From: Muricea muricata
Lineage: Eukaryota; Cnidaria; Anthozoa; Malacalcyonacea; Plexauridae
Direction of reading: 5' to 3'
Length of the DNA stretch: 64,000 nt
Assembly (NCBI GenBank): GCA_963855995.1
Contig: OY979717.1
Location: forward strand, 51,281,140-51,345,139
Both the position numbers and the translations under genes were made by a program. A model generated the notes under the pieces. That model had not been told where the DNA came from. It did no database searches and was given only the letters and a program-made list of their open reading frames with translations. Below, piece by piece: positions 12,302 to 23,591 of the stretch. Position 1 is the first letter of the stretch; each line of letters begins with the position of its first letter.

Positions 12302-12719
12302 ACAAGGGATTTATACATATTATGCATTAAAATCCTTTGGGTATTTAAAATAAATTATTCATAAACATGAAAATTTTGAGGAATTTATGTAAATTCTTTG
12401 TAAATTTTTTATATAATATTAATATTTGAATAACTTATATTTGAATAACTTATATTTAAAATATGTTATTCAAAAACATGAAAACAATGAGGAACTTGAT
12501 TCAATTTTAATATTTTCGTCTACATCCATGCTACATACATTTGTGAATAGATTAAAACCTGCGCCCTTCTGAATAAATATACACTGAATACACAGGAAAC
12601 ATAATCAGTATTAAAAAATAGATATCAAATTTAAGCTTACCTTTCATACAATTATGTAAAAACTTCTGTAAATTATATAAAATTGTCAGCAAAACCTTTC
12701 ATCACTCTGCTTTCACCAC
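12302..12719. other. AT-rich 5' flank of the CIDE-N gene
   Basis: Very AT-rich, with repeated ATTTGAATAACTTATA-like blocks at about 12425-12460. No coding signal is seen. It is the probable upstream region or a 5' UTR intron of the adjacent minus-strand gene, whose promoter may have been separated from it by the P-like insertion at 12727. Confidence 0.4.
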
Positions 12720-12726
12720 GCTGGAT
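12720..12726. repeat. Left 7-bp target duplication GCTGGAT
   Basis: Matches 30865-30871 exactly, directly outside both termini of the giant element. Confidence 0.9.
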
Positions 12727-13016
12727 CATAGGCGGCCCAAATCTTAGTGTTGTTTTGTCTTAGTGTTGTTTCGAATGTTTTCTCTATAAGCTTTTCGCTG
12801 TTTGAAAGCAAGAAAACACACGCGTGAAGAGATTTAACGTTCGCGTGACGCTCGCGCGCGTAGCGCTCGCACTTTCGTGTCGTCATGGTTTTAATATATT
12901 GACAAGGTTGGCCACAGGCGGCCCAGTTCAGTGTGTAGTTTCATATAGAGATCAGTAGCACAGAGTACTATACAGAGGGCTCACTCGACGAAAAAAGCGT
13001 AACGCGGATTGGTAGT

Positions 13017-13171
13017 TGTCAGGGGGTGACTGCCTCGATGCACTTGCTGGGAATTTAATCCCAGCAAGTGCATTGAGGCATTCACCCCCCTGTCAGGGGG
13101 GTGAATGCCTCAATGCACTTGCTGGGATTAAATTCCCAGCAAGTGCATAGAGGCATTCACCCCCCTGACAA
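13017..13171. repeat. Double hairpin made of four copies of one arm
   Basis: Two adjacent hairpins of about 77 bp. Their arms are alternating orientations of the same unit of about 36 bases (CAGGGGGGTGAATGCCTC ... CACTTGCTGGG), with TTTAAT-type loops. The second hairpin is nearly the inverse of the first, so the whole 155 bp can also fold as one long hairpin. A single degenerate arm recurs at about 16284-16331, near the other end of the host element. Confidence 0.9.
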
Positions 13172-15148
13172 TCTCAAAATGGCTCTGATATGCAAGGCGT
13201 CCAAATTGACAAAATAAAAACCAACTAAAAATATTTCTGTTGTCTCCATAAAATAATACTCGCACATAATCAAATTTGGCTACCCCAAATGCCACTGTCC
13301 TACCAGAAAACGAGTCAACGGATACAGTTTTCGAAAGTTATTTAATACTTTCTTTCGGTGCCATCGTTCAAGGAGTTGAGATGCAGCTGAAAAAGCCGTG
13401 GCTTCAAGTTCAAGCGTTTTCTGTGAACATACCATTTAAATTTATGTGGTGTTTCCATAAAATTATACTTTGAGCATGTCACTTCGCGTTGGATGCCAAA
13501 ACCAAAAAGACAGCAATCCGATAGAGAAAAAGAAATCTTATAAATAGTGGGAAAACGGTCAAGGGAAGGATTATAAACTATTTCAAATCATTCAAGACCT
13601 TTTTAGATTATAAAGAACTTTCAGTTGGACAAGTAAAAATGACTTCATATTTACGTGGTTCTAGTGACAAGAACTGGACCTGAGAACTAAAGGAAAGATA
13701 GCATAACATATAGAGTTGGATAACTATGTAGATATTCATTTTATTAATATATTAATGTATAGTTTTGGAATGAAAACACCAGCTTCTTTTGCTGGGATTT
13801 ATGTATAGTAAACCCTTCCTACTTTTATTGGCAATTGAATTAATCAAGGGAGCAAATGTAGATTAGACAGCCAAAAATGCACAGGTTGCAGCAAGTTATA
13901 AGAATTTCACAGGGAGATTTTGGAAGAACCATGAATGGAAGTTGATATGGGAAATATACAATTTCCCATGTCAAACTCACACATGGGAAAGTTGCACAAA
14001 TCTCATTAAAAAAGTGATATTTACCATTTATTTAAAATATATCCAAACCTCAACCCCTTGTGCTGATGTGCACCAGTCATGCTTGTTTCATTTTAAACAC
14101 TTAAAATATTACAATTAGCCAGTGTTGAATTCTAATGCAGTAGTGTTAAACATCTACATCTATATAGCATAACCCAGGCAACCAATCATGTTAATACTCA
14201 AATACACCTGAGGAGTGTAACAACATTCTGCCTGTTACATAAAACAAATTTGTCATGAATTAAAATGTAGATGTAGTATTTAATGGTTTATTCTTATAGC
14301 CTATTTGTTAAAAATACTGTATAAGATAGAAAGATCTTAGGGATGTGCTAGAGATTTTAACAAGGGGAAGGGTAGAAAATATGAAGAGGGTCATTTCAAG
14401 ACCCTATAAATGGGAGGGTCATGATAAAATGAGCTGCTTAAAGGGGAGGGTCATTCTAGTTTATGCTTCAAGGGTGGTAGAGCTCTGTTGGTACACAGTA
14501 TACTTAAAACAGATATTAATGGTGCTATATATTTGGTTCAACTACCAATTTAGGGTCTTAAAAAGTTATGATGCTACCCATGTTTCCACCCCTCCCGCCT
14601 CTTTTAATTTCTGACCTGTCCCTTGTAAAAGAAATTGCTACAATAAAGGAAATACCACAATAAAGAGAATAATCAGTAGGACCACACGGCAGAGAAGCAT
14701 ATCCCTCATGTTGTAATTATACAGCTCATATTGTAACAGTTGACACATGTTAATTATACACTAGAATGGTTACAGACACCAGACTGTCAGACTGAGGTGT
14801 CAATGTTACCTTGCAAGGCAAATCCTGAATTGGATATCATTGATCTGGATTAGCCCAATATCATGAATGAGAAAGCTGATTTAATTTTTTTTCAACTTCC
14901 AACAAAAAAGCTTACAAGTCGGTTGTCGTGCATAAAATATACCTTTATTACATACTTCAACAAGGTGTCATAAATCCCATCATCTGATACTTATAATTCT
15001 ACTTAATCTGGTAGTCATTGGGCATCTGTTCTGGATATTTCAGGGGATTATCTTCCTTCAAATGCTATTCCATCAATTCAAGTACGGTATATCATATTTC
15101 ACTGGCACATATAATTGTTGTCTTCATGATAGTGAAAAACATTGAAGT

Positions 15149-15445
15149 CTACCAGACTTTCATAGGAACAGAGCTTTGTGTTCCAACATCCTCACACATC
15201 TTGACATGGTAAGCCTGGAACTGCTCACTAAAACAAAGTGTTTCCAATGGCATATACTCAATATAGATAAAGTCGCTGATTATCCAAAGCACACATGTGG
15301 TTCCAAAGATGGGTCTAATGGACTCATCAACACTACAAATGACAATGCCACCACTTTTAAACTTGGTTCCATAGCAAGATGCCCTATATACATTCCGAAG
15401 CTGGATACCTGGTAGTAAGCTCGAAACATTTGATTTCTCTCTCAA
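15149..15445 (-). pseudogene. Degenerate transposon-like ORF fragment
   Basis: A minus-strand frame with protein-like composition: YGTKFKSGGIVIC, RPIFGT, then FSEQFQAYHV near its end. This order (a K(Y/F) beta strand, PxFG, then a conserved F..HF.AY-like segment) resembles C-terminal regions of uncharacterised transposon proteins in marine invertebrates. It ends at a stop at 15149 and no convincing partner exons were found upstream. It sits inside the third-level element and may be that element's decayed protein. The assignment is weak and rests on pattern memory only. Confidence 0.3.
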
Positions 15446-17639
15446 TGTGTGTTTCTCCGTTGGCCAAGTTTAGGGTGCCAAAGTTCCATTCAGAAGAGAA
15501 CAATGGGTGTGATTGTGGACCAGTATGGAAAGTATGGCTGTTTTTGACAAGATCTCAGGTGTGCATACAAAAAATCCAAGTGTACAGCGTGCAAAACCGT
15601 GTCAACTGCACTCAAGTGTGCATGTTTATTAGACAAGTAGCACTGATCAATGATAAGTTAAAATTAAATTTCAAAATGTATAATTAATGCATTCTTCAAA
15701 TAAAAATATCACACTCCTTTACTGAGTACCCAAATCACAAGATATTAAATTTTCGCCTTTTTCTATGCATCCTCCAGACCTCTCCAAGTCTTTCACACTC
15801 CCTACATACCTTGCGCATTCAGCGCAAGAATCGTAATCAAGTGTGCAAACCTGAACGTAACAAAAATTCTCGGGTGTGCATTTGCCATACTTTCCATACT
15901 GGATTGTGGAGCCTCGTCAACATCAGAAAAATTTCCACATTCTTTAAGCTGACAGCGTTCAGCCGAAGATTTTGTGAAGTTTTTAAAGTTTCGTTTCCGT
16001 GCCAGTTCCTTAAAGTAAAAGGCAGAACGACAGTTTTGATTTCCCACTCAAACGATATATAAGCCTGCTCGCAACTAGCAAACTTTGAAGAAAAAGGCTT
16101 GCATAAAATCGCTATAAACACATTTCCCATGGCTTGCAATTTGGACATAGATGTAAAATATATTACTTTCCAGTTTTTCAAAAAATAATATGTACTGTGT
16201 ACGCATCTTTGCTTTATCTTTGTTAAGATCTTTCTATACCGCCGTCTTTCCGCTCCTAAACATCGCCGCCATTTTGAATTTTTCAGGGGGGTGACGACCT
16301 CTCTTCAGCGCAGCGCACTTGCTAGCAAAAGGCCGTTACGCAAAAATCATAGGAAAAGTGACGAAGTGAGCCCTCTGTATAGTACTCTGTGTCAGTAGCG
16401 AGCGGTAGCGTATTGTTTTACATATATAAAATACATAAGGTAGGCAACTAAATTTCACCTGACGAACATATGACTTTTGTTAAACACAAAATACATCGCT
16501 CGTGGAATTAAAAACAGGTAAAAATTTATAACACGTTAATCTCCGATAATTTTACTACACATATTCAATGAAATTTGTCTTCAATGTTTCCGAATGGATG
16601 CAAAATTTGAACATATTTTTCATGTATTGACAAAAAATTTCTTGTCCCAATGCGGGATGCCAGAGGTTGGCGTACACGTCAGCCTTTAAAAAGCATTTAT
16701 AAACTCCTATTGGTGCACTTTTAACGAAATACTCATTTAAACCAATAGGAGTTTATAAATGCTTTTTAAAGGCTGACGTGTACGCCAACCTCTGGCATCC
16801 CGCATCGGGACAAGAAATTTTTTGTCAATACATGAAAAATATGTTCAAATTTTGCATCCATTCGGAAACATTGAAGACAAATTTCATTGAATATGTGTAG
16901 TAAAATTATCGGAGATTAACGTGTTATAAATTTTTACCTGTTTTTAATTCCACGAGCGATGTATTTTGTGTTTAACAAAAGTCATATGTTCGTCAGGTGA
17001 AATTTAGTTGCCTACCTTATGTATCTTATATATGTAAAACAATACGCTACCGCTCGCTACTGATCTCTATATGAAACTACACACTGAACTGGGCCGCCTG
17101 TGGGTTGGCAAGTATTTTCAAATCAAACTCATCGATAACTTTTACGAGTGCAAAAATCTTTAGAAACATCATCAATAACTTTTAAAAAACTACATAAATA
17201 TAATTAATTGTAATTTTTCTACATTCCTACAAAGTTTTAACTTAAAAAATCATTTCTAAGCAAGTTAAAAAAGCGAATTTCGGTCGGGATTTTGATAAAT
17301 AGTTTCAAAACCCATGCTGGGGTCGCCAACCCTATGCATACGTCACAGTTTTTAAATTGCGAAGAAGGCGATGATAGGCTGCTGTAAATAACGTTTTTCT
17401 TCAGAAATCCAGCAACAGGGGGGGTGCACATTAAAATTAGGACACAGGCGGTAACAAGGGGCGGGAAATTAAAAATTATATATGCGCCTGTACGGAAATA
17501 CGAAATTTCGCTATGTGCTAGCGCTTCACTTTTGCAGCGCAGGAGAGTTTATCGTCTCTGATATTACCGCTAAAAATACAGGTGTAGTTGTAGTCTTGGC
17601 AATTTAAATACAGTACATAGTTGGATTAGGTCTTTGATA

Positions 17640-18115
17640 AAGGCATACAAAAACATTTCAAAAGGTAAGTACATGTTTTTACATACTGTAAAGGTTAAAT
17701 ATTATAAACTGATTGAAACTTTTGCGATTTTGTTTTGTCTTTTGTAACATTACATTTTCTTTATAATAAAACATAAAACTCACGTAACTTATGGTCTATA
17801 TATGTTGCTTCACGTCTCAAGAAACAGTATGTAGGAAGAAGAAAGTCATGTAGGAAAGTTAAAGACCAACATTTCATCGGTAAGTGCGTTATTTTCATCT
17901 TTATATTAAGAAATGAAAGCTAGTGCTTTAGTCGCCAATGATATTTTTGTTTTTGCCGGCTTTTCATATAGTTTGCGACGGCTTTTCCCACTTATAACCT
18001 ATATAGGCATATTAAGTTTGATGTATATATTCACTACAGGACAATACAATAAAGAACAAACAAGTTGTGTAAACGTTTGAAGACCTTGGCCTGTATTTTA
18101 ATCGGTAAATGCAAT
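17640..18115 (+). promoter_or_regulatory. Candidate leader exons with splice donors in left arm
   Basis: Three consensus-like donors point inward: AAAAG/GTAAGT (GT at 17665-17666), ATCG/GTAAGT (17880-17881) and ATCG/GTAAAT (18105-18106). The last two lie in imperfectly duplicated blocks (AAAGACC or GAAGACC before the donor; TATTTTTGT...TTTTTG.CG after it). Because helicase coding sequence starts just after an acceptor (20100-20101), I infer non-coding first exons here that splice to it. The mirror copies at about 29674-30149 would serve the transposase. Confidence 0.45.
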
Positions 18116-18807
18116 CAGTTTTACCTTCATTTATCTGTATTTTTGTCGTAATTTTTGCGACATTTTAAGTCGCTTTATTCGTGATACCTTGGACGCCTTG
18201 CTTGAACATTGGATCATTAATTTGAAAAAAACCCTATATATGTATGATGTATAGCTATAAATTTTAATTTTTTATGTCCCTTACAAAACAGATATATATA
18301 TATACACATATATTTGCGAAGAAAGCAATCATATCGTTAGTCAATTGAAGATCGTCTTGATGTCATAATTTTTAAATTCAATCATACCAATCCTATGTTT
18401 TAAGGCATAACTAAGGTCTCTTGTTTAAAATAATTCAGTTGTTGCCATGAATAGAATACGACTGATCGATGAAAGCTTAATATGTGCTTAAAGCCTCAAA
18501 ATGTTTACTGTTTCATTATATTTCGTGTTGTATTTTGCAAACCAGAATGCTATTCAAAATGTAAAGTTTCCCGAAGAAATGATTGGCGGACTTGCTGTAT
18601 GAAGATGGTGCTCATGAGCTCTTTTGGGTAGCCTTCCAGCAAAATTCAAGCAATACTATATCATACACGCTTCGAGGTAAATTAAAAAACTATTTTTGCA
18701 TGCACGCTCGGGAAGAACGAAGTGTCAAAATAATAATGTATATAAAATGGCTGATTTCAGAAAAACTTACCGAGTTGTGCCGTGCATTGTTCATCCAATC
18801 GCTTAAG

Positions 18808-19001
18808 TTAATATACGATCAAAGCCTTTCCAAACACATTCACAGCCCACATTTATAATTCCACAAGTTCCAATAAAATATAGAGGAAAAAAACAAGTAC
18901 AAAGGTCTGTCAAAAAGCACTGGCAACAAGACAAAATTCATCGCAAGAAAAAGCGTATGAAAACGTTATCGTATGAGAAAAAACCGTTACCGCATTGCTA
19001 A
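18808..19001 (+). other. Small basic open frame in left arm
   Basis: From a possible acceptor (AG at 18806-18807) a frame of 63 codons runs to TAA at 18999-19001. It has no ATG before its lysine-rich second half, which reads KYRGKKQVQRSVKKHW and then HRKKKRMKTLSYEKK, nuclear-localisation-like. An identical copy lies inverted at about 28788-28981. It could be an alternative exon or chance. Confidence 0.25.
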
Positions 19002-20104
19002 GCACGGTGTTCTTACCTTACAATATTCGTTTTAAAGCATACATTTGCGAAAAATTGTCCAAAAAACAAGAGAAATCCAAGCACTTTTTAGCATGTGCAT
19101 CATTCGAACAAAACGAACAAGCAGGCGAGTGCTGACGCCACTTGAGAAAACCGGTTTGACAAGAATATTTTTAACTGAAGAACAACATGTTCGACCAATG
19201 AGAGCACGACAAGAAATTGTGTTGAGAAAATTCCGCAATTTTTGATTAGAACTCGTGTGTTTTCCTTCTAATTACTGTAAGCATATGTTTGATAACTATA
19301 CTTATCATATTTAGGTCACGCAACCACTATGCCACTATAGTTCATACGACGACCCTACAATATTAACCGGTATATGGCAGTGGAGGAATGTGATCAGGCG
19401 CCTATCACGTTTTGGTAATGCACGTTTAACATTTCAGCATGATCATGCAATAGTTAATTCTCCATTTCTTAATGTACTTTGATCAGTCCTAATTTTTAGT
19501 ACTTTATACTATACAAGCAACTTGTTGATAACTTTGAGGACACCGACGCCGGAACGTTTGTTGCTACGTAGACAAAACAAGAACGCCCGACTAAAATGAG
19601 AAATGTACTGTTGAGAAAATCTTTAGTGTTACATTGACTTAGAGACTCCTGAGTTACTTTATACAATAATACGTGTTCTTTCTGCATTTTCATTGGTCGC
19701 GAGCTGCGTGTTTTTAAAGTACACACGCACGGAGACGTCAACTGATGGCGTGATCTAATTTAGCTAATTTATTTTGCGGGTCTTGATTTTTGCCAACTTT
19801 ATTGTAATATAGAACAAATAGATTTTATTTTTTTGTGCTTCTGTACCGTAATAGATCACAGATGACGCCACAGCGTTTGAAGAACAAAAAGTCACGTTTT
19901 GTTCTCCACACGCCATGACGTCATCTGCGATCTATAACAGTACAGACGCACGCAAAAATGAAATCTATTTGTTAATTGTAATAACGCATATATTCGGCGA
20001 AATGTTTATAAAAATAAGGATAGTTTCAATGCGCTTATAGGTTATACTCCATGTATAATTATACGTTCATTCTAATTGTAGACCTAATACACCCGTTTCA
20101 GGAA

Positions 20105-21964
20105 ATGGATAGACCTCTGCATTTAACGGATGAACAGCAATTAATTTTGAACTTAGCAAAAAAGGGCCACAACACTTGTATACTTGGCAGAGCTGGTGTT
20201 GGAAAATCTACAACCGTCCAAGAAATCGAAAAGGCACTTTCGGCTCAGGGAAAGAAATGCCAAACAGTTTGCTCAACTGGCATTGCATGTCAGAACTACG
20301 GCGGTATAGCTAAAACCGTACATTCCTTCTATGGCCTTCAAATGGCAGAATTTCCATCCCAAAAATTAGTTGAGCGATCCGTGGTGCAAGAGAAGATCAG
20401 GAAGAATGTCAATGATACAGACGTTTTGATATGGGATGAGATTTCCATGTCGAGTTGCAGATTTTTAGAACTTGTTAACATGATTCATCACTTGATTTCG
20501 GATAACAACTTCGCATTTGGAGGCATACAAGTCATACTTGTTGGAGACTTTTGGCAATTAAAGCCAGTACCCAGTGTATTTGATGAGGGCAAAGCAATGT
20601 ACGAGTCTAAAATTTTCGACGAAGCGTTTCAGCACAGGATCGAGCTGACGAAAATTCTCAGGCAGTCGGATATGCGGTTCAAGAATTGGCTGGACATGCT
20701 GCGAGTCGGCGAATGCAGTGAAGAAGGCGAGGAGTATGCTCAGAGCCTCGACAGAGAAATAGCAACGGAAGAAGGAAACGAGCCCACCCATATCTACTTC
20801 AGAAAAGTCCATGTGGAATTCCATAATGGGACTGTGTTAGCAAGTCTTCCTGGCGGATTGATCTATTTTCAGAGTGTTGACACTGGCCACTTATCCGGCC
20901 TAGAGAAAAATATCCCAAGAATTGTTGCTGTGAAACCAGGATGTAAAATAATGCTGCTGTACAATATCAACGACAATCTAAAAAACGGGTATCAAGGTGA
21001 ATTCGTTAATAGTGATCCAGAAGACGAAAATAAAATTCTCGTGAGCTTTCCTACGGCTGGCACAGTTAGCTTAAACCGAAGAACGTGGATTAAATATGCT
21101 CCTGATGGAAGCGTTCAAGGTACTCGCACACAATTTCCTATCATTCCATGCTACGCGATAACGGTGCACAAGTCTCAAGGTTTGACATTGAATTCTGCTG
21201 TCGTTCACTGTTCCCAGGAGTTTGTCCACGGCCTAACGTACGTTGCTATGTCGAGAGTAAAATCGCCGAACAACCTTCGAGTAATTAATTTCCACCGTAA
21301 ATTCTTGTTGCCACAACCACAAGAACTGGTTAATCTTGCAAGAACTGTCACCCTAGAGCCAGACGACACTTACGCATGCTGCAGATATCGACCTCTGGAC
21401 ACCAGTCATTTTGTGAACGTCGACAGTATTATGCAACTTGAAGAGCAATCCACCAAGGTTACTAACGAAGATTTCGACACTGATGCAAATAGTGATGATG
21501 GAATCGAACGTGAAGAGTATTTTGAAACCAGCGAAGCAACGGCGACTTGCCCACTTGAAGACGTCCTGTTATGTTTGATACCACACTTTCAAACAGAATT
21601 GTCAACTCCACCAGCTACGTTCACCATGTTGACATTTCTTACCTCGATAATCACCAAGCATTCCGATTCCTACAGTGAGGCGATCAATGCTGCAGCGAAG
21701 TATGCCATCGACAATTTGGAAACATTTCAGTTATTAGGAAGCATACTCTGGTGCCGTATCGTTTTGTTGTTTGAGCAGCATTTGGCAGATAATCCTGAGA
21801 CTATCAACATAACGAACAAAGACTTTACTTGCGCGACATCAGGAATACACGAACTGTTTTTGTCTCGGGAATATCGCAAGGACCTGAAAACTGCTTTTAG
21901 CGTGAAAGAGCTTACCGTTGGGCAACGGACTCTTGGCGCGCATTTCATCTCTATCAAATTTTAA
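20105..21964 (+). CDS. PIF1-like superfamily 1B DNA helicase
   Basis: 619 codons from ATG 20105, which lies three bases after a splice acceptor (CCCGTTTCAG/G at 20101). The open frame extends further upstream, but the acceptor favours this start. It shows the helicase motifs in order: Walker A GRAGVGKST (about residue 31), STGIA, LIWDEISM (Walker B), LVGDFWQLKPV, LTKILRQ, then near the end of the core TVHKSQG and YVAMSRV. These are the hallmarks of PIF1/RRM3-type 5'-3' helicases. A 170-residue acidic C-terminal extension has no recognised domain. The frame is intact, without stops. There is no Rep/HUH nuclease, so it is not a Helitron protein. It probably assists replication or repair of the giant element. 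It reads inward from the left arm, on the opposite strand to the transposase. Confidence 0.9.
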   Translation: MDRPLHLTDEQQLILNLAKKGHNTCILGRAGVGKSTTVQEIEKALSAQGKKCQTVCSTGIACQNYGGIAKTVHSFYGLQMAEFPSQKLVERSVVQEKIRKNVNDTDVLIWDEISMSSCRFLELVNMIHHLISDNNFAFGGIQVILVGDFWQLKPVPSVFDEGKAMYESKIFDEAFQHRIELTKILRQSDMRFKNWLDMLRVGECSEEGEEYAQSLDREIATEEGNEPTHIYFRKVHVEFHNGTVLASLPGGLIYFQSVDTGHLSGLEKNIPRIVAVKPGCKIMLLYNINDNLKNGYQGEFVNSDPEDENKILVSFPTAGTVSLNRRTWIKYAPDGSVQGTRTQFPIIPCYAITVHKSQGLTLNSAVVHCSQEFVHGLTYVAMSRVKSPNNLRVINFHRKFLLPQPQELVNLARTVTLEPDDTYACCRYRPLDTSHFVNVDSIMQLEEQSTKVTNEDFDTDANSDDGIEREEYFETSEATATCPLEDVLLCLIPHFQTELSTPPATFTMLTFLTSIITKHSDSYSEAINAAAKYAIDNLETFQLLGSILWCRIVLLFEQHLADNPETINITNKDFTCATSGIHELFLSREYRKDLKTAFSVKELTVGQRTLGAHFISIKF

Positions 21965-22594
21965 CCGTTGAGATTGATAAGAAAGTTAAAAAGGTGGACG
22001 CAAAACCAATTGATTTTAACGTTACAGAAATGGAAGACGTTGGATTAGGAAAAGTACGTTATGTTGGTGCGTGGGCAATACGAAAGTCTCTTGACAAAAG
22101 TCGAAGGTATTGTAACAGCTGACGTTAAAAATACTCATTACTCAAAAAGCAGTTTGTAATACCCACGAGTCCGTAACAGGATTGAGATTAATCCTTATTT
22201 TAGGTACTAGGTGCCAGTAACACTGCAGTCTAACGTTGCACGCATAAGTGAGGTGTCAAAAAAAGCACAGGAAAACTAAACGCTATAATTGTACATATGG
22301 AGGTACAGACTCTCGTGTAAGTGGGGAAGTTTTCACTAGCTCATAATGTATTTTAAGCATTTTTTTCTAGAGCGCTATGAAGGCGGCGACCATATACTTC
22401 TCCTCAGCCTTTTCAGAGTTTTGATTGTTGCTGGCTCGAACACATCACTCGCGCATGCGCAAACGTATGAGGTCGGTGTTGGGGCCGGTTGTTTGAAAAT
22501 GCAGTTTCCAAATGCACGTTTTGAAGTTTTGCATATAATACCCTGCCATTTTGCGGCAACTCAGTAGCTTAATTCCTCGTTTTTTATGTTGCAG
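21965..22594 (+). other. Spacer between helicase and accessory gene
   Basis: No convincing coding sequence. It ends in a good acceptor (TTATGTTGCAG/G, exon from 22595), so it is probably an intron or 5' leader region of the following gene. Confidence 0.5.
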
Positions 22595-22601
22595 GTATGT
22601 T

Positions 22602-23591
22602 ATGGAAAACAAGAATTCAGAAGCTAGCAAGACCAGAGATCAGCTTAAAAAGGAGATGGGAATGCTGGATCTTTTGAATAACAACATAGTCATACCATAC
22701 ACCGTTATCGAAAAGTGTAGCGTCTACCCCGAAACTCTTAATGTCACCGAATCGCGTCAGTACAGAGAAAGAGGATTGCTGCACATCACCGACAGTTCAC
22801 ATGAATTCTTCTTGCTACTGGAGCAGGAACGAGTGAACCACATAAACCTCCAGATGTTTTCGTTGTTGAAGGTTGACATGGTTGACGAGTCTATTCGAGA
22901 TGTCCTAAAGAATGAAAGTTTGAAAAATAAATTCATTAGCTTGTTTGAAATTAAATCAGACGAAGAAAAGGTATTTAACAAAATTGAATCAGTACTAGCA
23001 TCAGCAACATACTGTAGTATAATAGTGATTAACGTGCATACGTGCATATGCATATTAGAATCATATGAATAGTACATAGTTCGTTGTATCTTTTTCAAGG
23101 AATTGGTACTGCAAATATTTGAAGAAATTGTTGTCCGCTACATGAAAATGGGCTGTGGACAATTTCTGAGAGGGTTTCGCCGCGATTTCCATCTAAAGAA
23201 GAGCATGGCACATCGGAAAGCAGTCTTAGAAAGAAAAGAGAAAGCCGCTGAAAAGCGATTGAAAGTCGAACTGGAAACGATAGAAAACGATAGAAGCCCT
23301 TCGAAACGTTCTTCTCATATCCGCCTGCTAGCTATGATTAACCAAGTGAAAGAGAAAGGTATGATGAGATTGTACACAAAAAATGAACTGCAGAAACTTT
23401 GTTCTGCGTATGGGGTTAGCTATATGACGAAATGGAACAAAACCAAGATTGCAAAGGAACTAACGTTGAAGGTTGTGAGTTGCACTGAGATGCCGTGCCA
23501 CGACGTAATGTCGCGATTCACTGTGGAAGAGGTGTCCACTTCCAATAACGCCCCACATCGACTCCCAGTACTGCAAATTCGACGCATCTGA
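22602..23591 (+). CDS. Element-borne accessory protein, SAP-like C-terminus
   Basis: Two exons, 22602-22991 and 23100-23591, joined in phase 0 (GAATCA/GT and CAAG/GAATTG), giving 293 residues. The ATG at 22602 follows an acceptor at 22594. Exon 1 is a leucine- and acid-rich region without a recognised domain. Exon 2 opens with a long amphipathic, basic helix (KKSMAHRKAVLERKEKAAEK) and then ELQKLCSAYGVSYMTKWNK, which resembles a SAP-type helix-extended-loop-helix DNA-binding motif. It follows the helicase on the same strand and could recruit it to element DNA. I do not recognise the family, and the SAP reading is tentative. The frame is intact apart from the intron. Confidence 0.65.

Larger units (their letters stand above)
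12959..16391. mobile_element. Third-level nested element, 3.43 kb
   Basis: The termini CACAGAGTACTATACAGAGG (12959) and inverse (ending 16391) are flanked by 7-bp duplications TCAGTAG (12952-12958 and 16392-16398). Subterminal sequences also pair partly, including a CAGGGGGGTGA motif present at both ends. The interior is AT-rich with only degenerate coding traces (15149-15445). CA...TG ends and a 7-bp duplication match the other two elements, but beyond the first bases the termini differ, so this is a separate family. Confidence 0.85.
12913..17102. mobile_element. Second-level foldback element, 750 bp without its insert
   Basis: The termini CACAGGCGGCCCAGTTCAG (12913) and inverse (ending 17102) are flanked by 7-bp duplications GGTTGGC (12906-12912, 17103-17109). 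Apart from the nested element at 12959-16391 it consists of two arms of about 360 bp folded around a short spacer near 16715-16735, and it has no coding capacity. Its end CAYAGGCGGCCCA is shared with the giant element, so it is a likely non-autonomous relative mobilised by the same transposase. Confidence 0.9.
12727..19522 (+). repeat. Left terminal inverted repeat of the giant element (split)
   Basis: Two parts, 12727-12912 and 17110-19522, together 2,599 bp, match the inverse of 28267-30864 (2,598 bp). The split is caused by the foldback insertion at 12913-17102. The inner boundary falls where ATACAAGCAACT stops matching. A single extra T near 12890 accounts for the 1-bp length difference. 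Confidence 0.92.

Noticed and set aside
15802-16181. Overlapping minus-strand frames inside the third-level element
   Set aside because: No recognisable domain and no phase-compatible link to 15149-15445.
18583-18858. 91-codon frame present in both arms of the giant element as a gene
   Set aside because: Duplicated only because it lies in the inverted repeat; no domain, and it overlaps the more plausible basic frame.
20105-21964. Helitron
   Set aside because: There is a PIF1-like helicase but no Rep/HUH nuclease, and the element has long inverted repeats, a target duplication and a P-like transposase.
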